This document shows, piece by piece, positions 6,088 to 9,408 of a DNA stretch of 9,408 nucleotides; position 1 is the first letter of the stretch; every line of letters begins with the position of its first letter. A program made the translations under genes and the position numbers. The notes under the pieces are model-generated. The model saw only the letters and a program-made list of their open reading frames with translations. It was not told where the DNA came from and searched no databases. The DNA comes from Burkholderiales bacterium. Its GTDB lineage: Bacteria > Pseudomonadota > Gammaproteobacteria > Burkholderiales > Burkholderiaceae_C. The stretch spans positions 1 to 9,408 of the forward strand of contig JANXMO010000494.1 of NCBI GenBank assembly GCA_025354615.1, in the 5' to 3' direction.

Positions 6088-6492
6088 ATGCAGACAGGTA
6101 CAAAGACGCCAAGGCGCTGGCACGCAGATGATTTGAAGGTGCGGGTGTTGGCTGCATGCGCCGAGCCGGGCGCATCGGTGGCAGCGGTGGCGCAGGCGCA
6201 CGAGTTGAACGCCAACCTCGTGCACAAGTGGCGGCGCGGGCGTGGAGCGGCAATGCTCACCACGGCCGGCCCGCAGCGCGGCGCAGTGGCGGCCAACGCA
6301 GAGTTCATCCCATTGACGCTGCCTGCGACCAGCGTCGCCGCCCCTGCCACCAACGGTCAGGTGGTCACGGCGCCGGCGGCCGACATCCGCATCGAATGGC
6401 GCCGCGGGTCTGCGGCCATCGCCGTCAGTTGGCCCGTCAGCGCAGCGCCGGAGTGTGCCCGCTGGCTGCTGCAATGCATGGTGGCGAAGTGA
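6088..6492 (+). CDS. tnpA: IS66 TnpA accessory protein
   Basis: A 134-residue protein with the IS66 TnpA pattern: RRWHADDLKVRVLAACAEPG leads a helix-turn-helix (about residues 10-50) that includes SVAAVAQAHELNANLVHKWRR, which is closely conserved in the family. The rest is an Ala/Pro-rich linker and a short conserved end (IRIEWRRGSAAIAVSWP). TnpA is thought to help the TnpC transposase by binding DNA. The ATG at 6088 is preferred over the upstream in-frame TTG 6073 because GGAGGT is well spaced to it. The stop overlaps the tnpB GTG start (GTGA), the usual coupling. This is the only intact gene in the element. Confidence 0.85.
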   Translation: MQTGTKTPRRWHADDLKVRVLAACAEPGASVAAVAQAHELNANLVHKWRRGRGAAMLTTAGPQRGAVAANAEFIPLTLPATSVAAPATNGQVVTAPAADIRIEWRRGSAAIAVSWPVSAAPECARWLLQCMVAK

Positions 6493-6828
6493 TCCGCATT
6501 GACGCCCTGTGGCTGGCCAGGCAGCCCATCGACATGCGGGCCGGTGCTGACACTCTGCTCGCCCGCGTAGTGCACGTCTTCGGCTCGGCGCAGGCCCACC
6601 GGCTACCTCTTCGCCAATGCACGGGCCAGCCGCATCAAGCTGCTCGTGCATGACGGCTTCGGCGTGTGTTGCGCAGCCCGGCGCCTGAACGTTGGCGGCT
6701 TCGTGTGGCCGCGCGGCGTGCCCGAAGAGTCTGCGCCGATGACGTTGACGCAGCCACAATTCGATGCCCTGGTGCTCGGCTTGCCGTGGGAACGGCTCGC
6801 GCAAATGAGCGCCATCACGAGGCTGTGA
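6489..6828 (+). pseudogene. tnpB: IS66 TnpB, frameshifted
   Basis: GTG 6489 overlaps the tnpA stop and starts VIRIDALWLARQPIDMRAG, the TnpB beginning, through DTLLARVVHVFGSAQAH. At about 6597-6602, where the family has H-H-A/G-Y-L-F, the frame is lost. In the next frame GYLFANARASRIKLLVHDGF, then AARRLN..FVWP, MTLTQPQFDALVLGLPW and ITRL run to TGA 6826-6828. Summed length (about 113 codons) is normal, so the lesion is a net +1 or -2 change only. In the family the conserved G-V/I-W is a Trp, here Cys (GFGVCCAARRL). TnpB is required together with TnpC for transposition, and its exact job is unclear. Confidence 0.85.
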
Positions 6829-6907
6829 TTCATCGATTCACAGGGCTGCGATTGAGCCCTGACCGGCACGCCTCGAGCAATCCGAATCGGCCCGGATCGC
6901 CGCACCA

Positions 6908-7938
6908 ATGCTCACTCTGCACAATGCGTTTATGCTCGAAGCGCATGCATTCACAGCCCCGCAATTCAAGGCCCAGGACCTGTACGGTCTTGGCCCTGCG
7001 GCGCTGGCCGAAGTGGCCGCGCAGATGCTGGCGCAGATCCATTCACAGAGCCAACGAATCGCAGCGCAAAGCCAGCAGATCGCCGAGCGCGACCGGGCCA
7101 TCAAATTCAAGGACGCCAAGATCGAGCGCATTACGTTCGAGCTGGCGCGGCTGAAGGCGTGGGAGTTCTCGGCCCGCACAGAGGTGATGAACGCCGAGCA
7201 GCGTCAGTTGTTCGAGGAGACCCTGGCGGCCGACGAAGCCAGCTTGCAAGCGCAGCTCGAAGCGCTGCAAGCCCAGGCAACTTCACCCACAGAGGTGCCG
7301 ATCGAGCCCAAGCGCCAGCCTCTGCGACAAGCACTGCCCGAAACACCCGGAGCGCGTCGTTCATCACCAGAAGCCCGAGAACACCACTTGCCCGACGGCC
7401 GACTGCGGCCAGCCGATGCAGCGCGTGGATGAGGACGTGAGCGAGCGGCTTGACATCATCCCCGCCCAGTTCTTCGTGCACCGCCACGTCCGTGGCAAGT
7501 GGGCCTGCCGGTGCTGCCAGATACTGGTTCAAGAGCCGGTCGAGCCGCAGATTATCGACAGCGGCATGCCGGCTGCGGGTCTGGTGGCGCACACGCTGGT
7601 CAGCCGCTTCGTCGATCACTTGCCGTACTACCGGCAAGACCAGAGCCCTGTGGCGCTGCAGGCGGTGCAGCGCATCGCACTGATCTACCGCATCGAGCGC
7701 GAGGCCCAGGGCTTGACGGCCGATGCGGCCGTGGGCGATGGGGCGCAAGGCCTGGCTGTTCGCCGGCAGTGAACTGGCCGGCCAACGTGCGGCCGTGGTG
7801 ATGAGCCTGGTGCAGTCGGCCAAGCTCAGTGGGCACGACCCGTGGGCGTACCTCAAGGACGTACTTACCCGACGGCCGACGCACCTGAACAGCCGCATCG
7901 ACGAACTGCTGCCGCATCGCTGGTCGCCGCACGACTGA
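6908..7938 (+). pseudogene. tnpC: IS66 TnpC transposase, frameshifted and internally deleted
   Basis: Three frames make up the remnant. The first (ATG 6908) is the N-terminal coiled-coil region rich in Gln/Glu (QSQRIAAQSQQIAERDRAI, ELARLKAWEFSARTE) ending KRQPLRQALPE. An extra A at 7341-7343 shifts the frame, after which HPERVVHHQKPENTTCP, the zinc-finger Cys set (TCPTADC and CRCC) and the conserved IIDSGMPAAGLVAHTLVSRF with HLPYYRQ follow. At about 7637-7642 the text jumps to QSPVALQAVQRIALIYRIE, and at about 7720 to RPWAMGRKAWLFAGSELAGQ through RIDELLPHRW and TGA 7936-7938. The two jumps remove the region holding the catalytic DDE residues, including the D-N-N-x-x-E motif. Relatives are about 510-530 residues, so it is inactive. 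Confidence 0.85.
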
Positions 7939-7970
7939 TCGCGTTGACAGAACATGCGGTACACCGTTCG

Positions 7971-7996
7971 TCAAGGTGGTGCCGCCAGCCTCTTAC
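7971..7996 (-). repeat. IS66 right terminal inverted repeat
   Basis: Ends CTCTTAC on the plus strand, about 16 of 26 positions matching the inverted left end. It lies 33 bases after the last tnpC codon, the expected place. The terminal TAA read leftward also supplies the stop of the truncated IS701 frame. Confidence 0.5.
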
Positions 7997-8611
7997 TGAG
8001 GGGGAGCGTAGGCTGCGATGCTCAGGGTGGCATGGTGGTGGAACCCTCGCCAGCCATGGCCCTCGTAGTGACCCAGCCCAAAGCCCTGCTTCAAGTCCTG
8101 GTAGTCGCGCTCGATGCGCAAGCGTTGGTACGCTGCGCTCACCAATTCGTTCAGCGGCGTGTCTTCGGGCAGCGTTGGCAAAGTGCACTTTACCGGCTCT
8201 TGCTGGTAGGCTGGCCACTGATGAGCAATCACTGAAGCGGTTGCAACCGCGCCTTGCCAGCGTTGCCACCGGCGCAGCGCAGCGAAGCTGCCCGCTAAGC
8301 GGCGCATTGCTACCTTCGCGCCAACTGATCGTCTGAAATGCTTGCTCGGGCAGCGACACAGCCAGCGCCTTGACACTCAATGGCTGCAGCTGTGGCGTAC
8401 GCCGGGGCGTCACGGACTGCCGCCCCGTACCGCTATAGCGCTTGGGCGCCAACGGCTGAATTCCGGGCGGCCAAACCCACCAGCCGTCACTGCTAAAGTC
8501 TATCTGGGATACGACCCACTGGGCCACTCGCCTGAGCATCTGTGCATCGGACCAGTCAGCCTCGGCCACAAAATGATGCAGCGATTATTGATTCGGCAGC
8601 AACAAACTTGA
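7993..8611 (-). pseudogene. IS701-family transposase remnant
   Basis: Read leftward across frames: SLLLPNQ, stop TAA (8587-8585), SLHHFVAEADWSDAQMLRRV, AQWVVSQIDFSSDGWW, then directly VWPPGIQPLAPKRYSGTGR and VKALAVSLPEQAFQTISWRE to PLSG. An extra base near 8287-8291 shifts the frame, then FAALR..., PVKCTLPTLPEDTPLNELVS, AAYQRLRIERDYQDLKQGFG, LGHYEGHGWRGFHHHATLSI and AAYA, which is where IS66 begins. The GWW/VWPP junction (about 8474-8480) has lost over 100 codons that carry the D-D-T-G and D-A-G-Y-G catalytic regions. The 3' end, which should continue with G-F-L-I-A-E-R, is gone. Only about 190 of some 400 codons remain; it cannot be active. The start is not defined. Confidence 0.8.
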
Positions 8612-8638
8612 ATTTCTGGCATGCGCCGTCATGTTGGA

Positions 8639-9408
8639 ATGATGGAAGCAGCCGACATGAGATCACTGTCGCATGAGGCGCGGCATGAGAAGCGCGTACA
8701 AGTGATCCAACTGCGTAAGGCGGGCAGGACGTACGACGAGATTGCAGCGCAGACTGGACTGAGCAAAACCGGTGTGTTCAACATCTGCAAGCGCCACGAG
8801 GCAGCAGGTGCAAAGGCGCTGAAGGACGCGGCGGGCGTGCGCTTGGGCATTGGGCGACGGCTTGACGCGACGTAGGAAGCCGAGATACGCCGGCTCATCA
8901 CCAATCGCACGCCCGACCAATTGAAGATGCCCTACGCGTTGTGGAGTCGCACGGCCGTGGCGCAGCTCATCGAGCAGCGCTTTGGTATCTGCTTGGCTGT
9001 GCGCACCACGGGTCTGTACTTGCAGCGCTGGGGGTTTACGCCGCAAAAGCCCATGAAGAAGGCCTACGAGCAGTCGCCTGCTGCGGTAACGAAGTGGCTC
9101 GAGGAAGAGTACCCGGTGATTGCCGCGTGCGCCAAGGTCGAGGGTGCCGAGATCCACTGGGGCGACGAGACGGGCCTGCGAAGCGACGACGTGCGAGGTC
9201 GCAGCTGCGCCCCAAGGCCACACGCCGGTGATTCGGGTTAACAGCAGGCGCCATGGCCTGTCTGTCATCAGCACCAACAGCAAATCGAGGTATTCTACCT
9301 GCCCAGCTACAGCCCCGAACTCAATCCCAACGAGATGGCAAACGCTGATCTCAAGCAGGCGGTCACGAAGCAGGCAACTGCACGCACCAAGCTGCAACTG
9401 GTGAAGGC
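8639..9408 (+). pseudogene. IS630-family transposase, nonsense, frameshift and deletion (continues past window)
   Basis: Starts ATG at 8639, 8642 or 8657; the last has GGAAG 8 bases upstream. The N-terminal helix-turn-helix reads SHEARHEKRVQVIQLRKAGR, TYDEIAAQTGLSKTGVFNIC. TAG at 8873-8875 replaces what is probably a Gln codon (CAG), and the same frame continues EAEIRRLITNRTPDQLKMPY, LYLQRWGFTPQKPMKKAYEQ, then the first catalytic Asp in IHWGDETGLRSDDVRGRS. A base loss near 9213 shifts the frame (HTPVIRVNSRRHGLSVIST). Next comes a jump at about 9270-9280 to QQIEVFYLPSYSPELNPNEM, the third catalytic Glu region. The jump removes the part with the second catalytic Asp (L-D-N). It runs off the window end in ...TKLQLVK. 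It is inactive. Confidence 0.85.

Larger units (their letters stand above)
6011..7996 (+). mobile_element. IS66-family insertion sequence, defective
   Basis: A 1986-base unit with the IS66 three-gene order tnpA-tnpB-tnpC. The left end starts GTAAGCGTCC at 6011 and the right end closes CTCTTAC at 7996, so both carry the GTAA-type tip typical of the family. Comparing the 26 bases at each end by eye gives about 16 matches. Intact relatives are near 2.5 kb, so roughly 0.5 kb is missing, all of it from tnpC. The flanking 8 bases (CCCTGATC on the left, TGAGGGGG on the right) do not match, so no target duplication remains. Confidence 0.75.

Noticed and set aside
5638..6804. 388-codon open frame on the minus strand
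   Set aside because: It is antisense to the exported protein gene and to IS66 tnpA/tnpB, is very rich in Arg/His/Pro/Gly, has no ribosome site and resembles no family; it is a GC-driven shadow.
7131..7964. 277-codon open frame on the minus strand
   Set aside because: Antisense to tnpC, whose plus-strand readings match IS66 transposase in three frames. Composition is Arg/Ala rich and unlike a real protein.
7865..8569. 234-codon minus-strand frame taken as one intact protein
   Set aside because: Only its first ~95 codons match IS701 transposase; after about 8290 the family sequence continues in another frame, so the rest is out of frame.
1..9408. CRISPR array, toxin-antitoxin, defence or phage module
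   Set aside because: No repeat-spacer pattern and no gene of such systems is recognisable. The right half is explained by Tn3, IS66, IS701 and IS630 remnants.

Overview
The window looks like an accessory, decaying stretch of a betaproteobacterial chromosome, most likely Burkholderiales. The support is family resemblance of the proteins (DUF4337, a twin DUF347 locus, a Burkholderiales-like GT39 glycosyltransferase, IS66/IS701/IS630 variants), GC-rich coding DNA and short AT-rich intergenic regions. The placement is from recognition only, not from a search.

Left part (1-1968) is mostly intact. A leftward gene for a membrane protein is cut by the window edge. It is separated by an AT-rich gap, holding a strong 10-bp hairpin, from a rightward two-gene operon of exported proteins: a glycine-zipper protein and a beta/gamma-crystallin-like protein. 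A convergent DUF4337 membrane protein starts with TTG. Between the convergent genes lies a 58-nt tRNA-like remnant with a GAA anticodon loop.

Middle (1981-5640) is a scarred native locus. Two adjacent DUF347 four-repeat membrane-protein genes are both broken. The first is riddled with frameshifts and has a stop at the conserved Trp. The second has one in-frame TAG before its fourth repeat. What looks like the first codons of an OmpR-type response regulator follow, then a largely complete GT39 glycosyltransferase. That gene's last ~25 codons read into the C-terminal end of a Tn3-family transposase. The Tn3 fragment continues in other frames and ends exactly at a recognisable 38-bp Tn3-type inverted repeat.

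Right part: a small exported basic protein gene with its own terminator (5665-5968) is followed by three insertion sequences packed end to end. They are an IS66 element (tnpA intact, tnpB frameshifted, tnpC deleted twice), an IS701-type transposase remnant on the minus strand, and an IS630 transposase with a nonsense codon, a frameshift and an internal deletion, cut by the window end. In all three, internal deletions have removed catalytic DDE residues while the ends of the genes persist.

I see no convincing new defence or metabolic system. The most notable points are the glycosyltransferase-transposase fusion, the paired DUF347 pseudogenes, the tRNA-like remnant, an RBS-sequestering hairpin in the IS66 leader, and the repeated loss of transposase catalytic cores.
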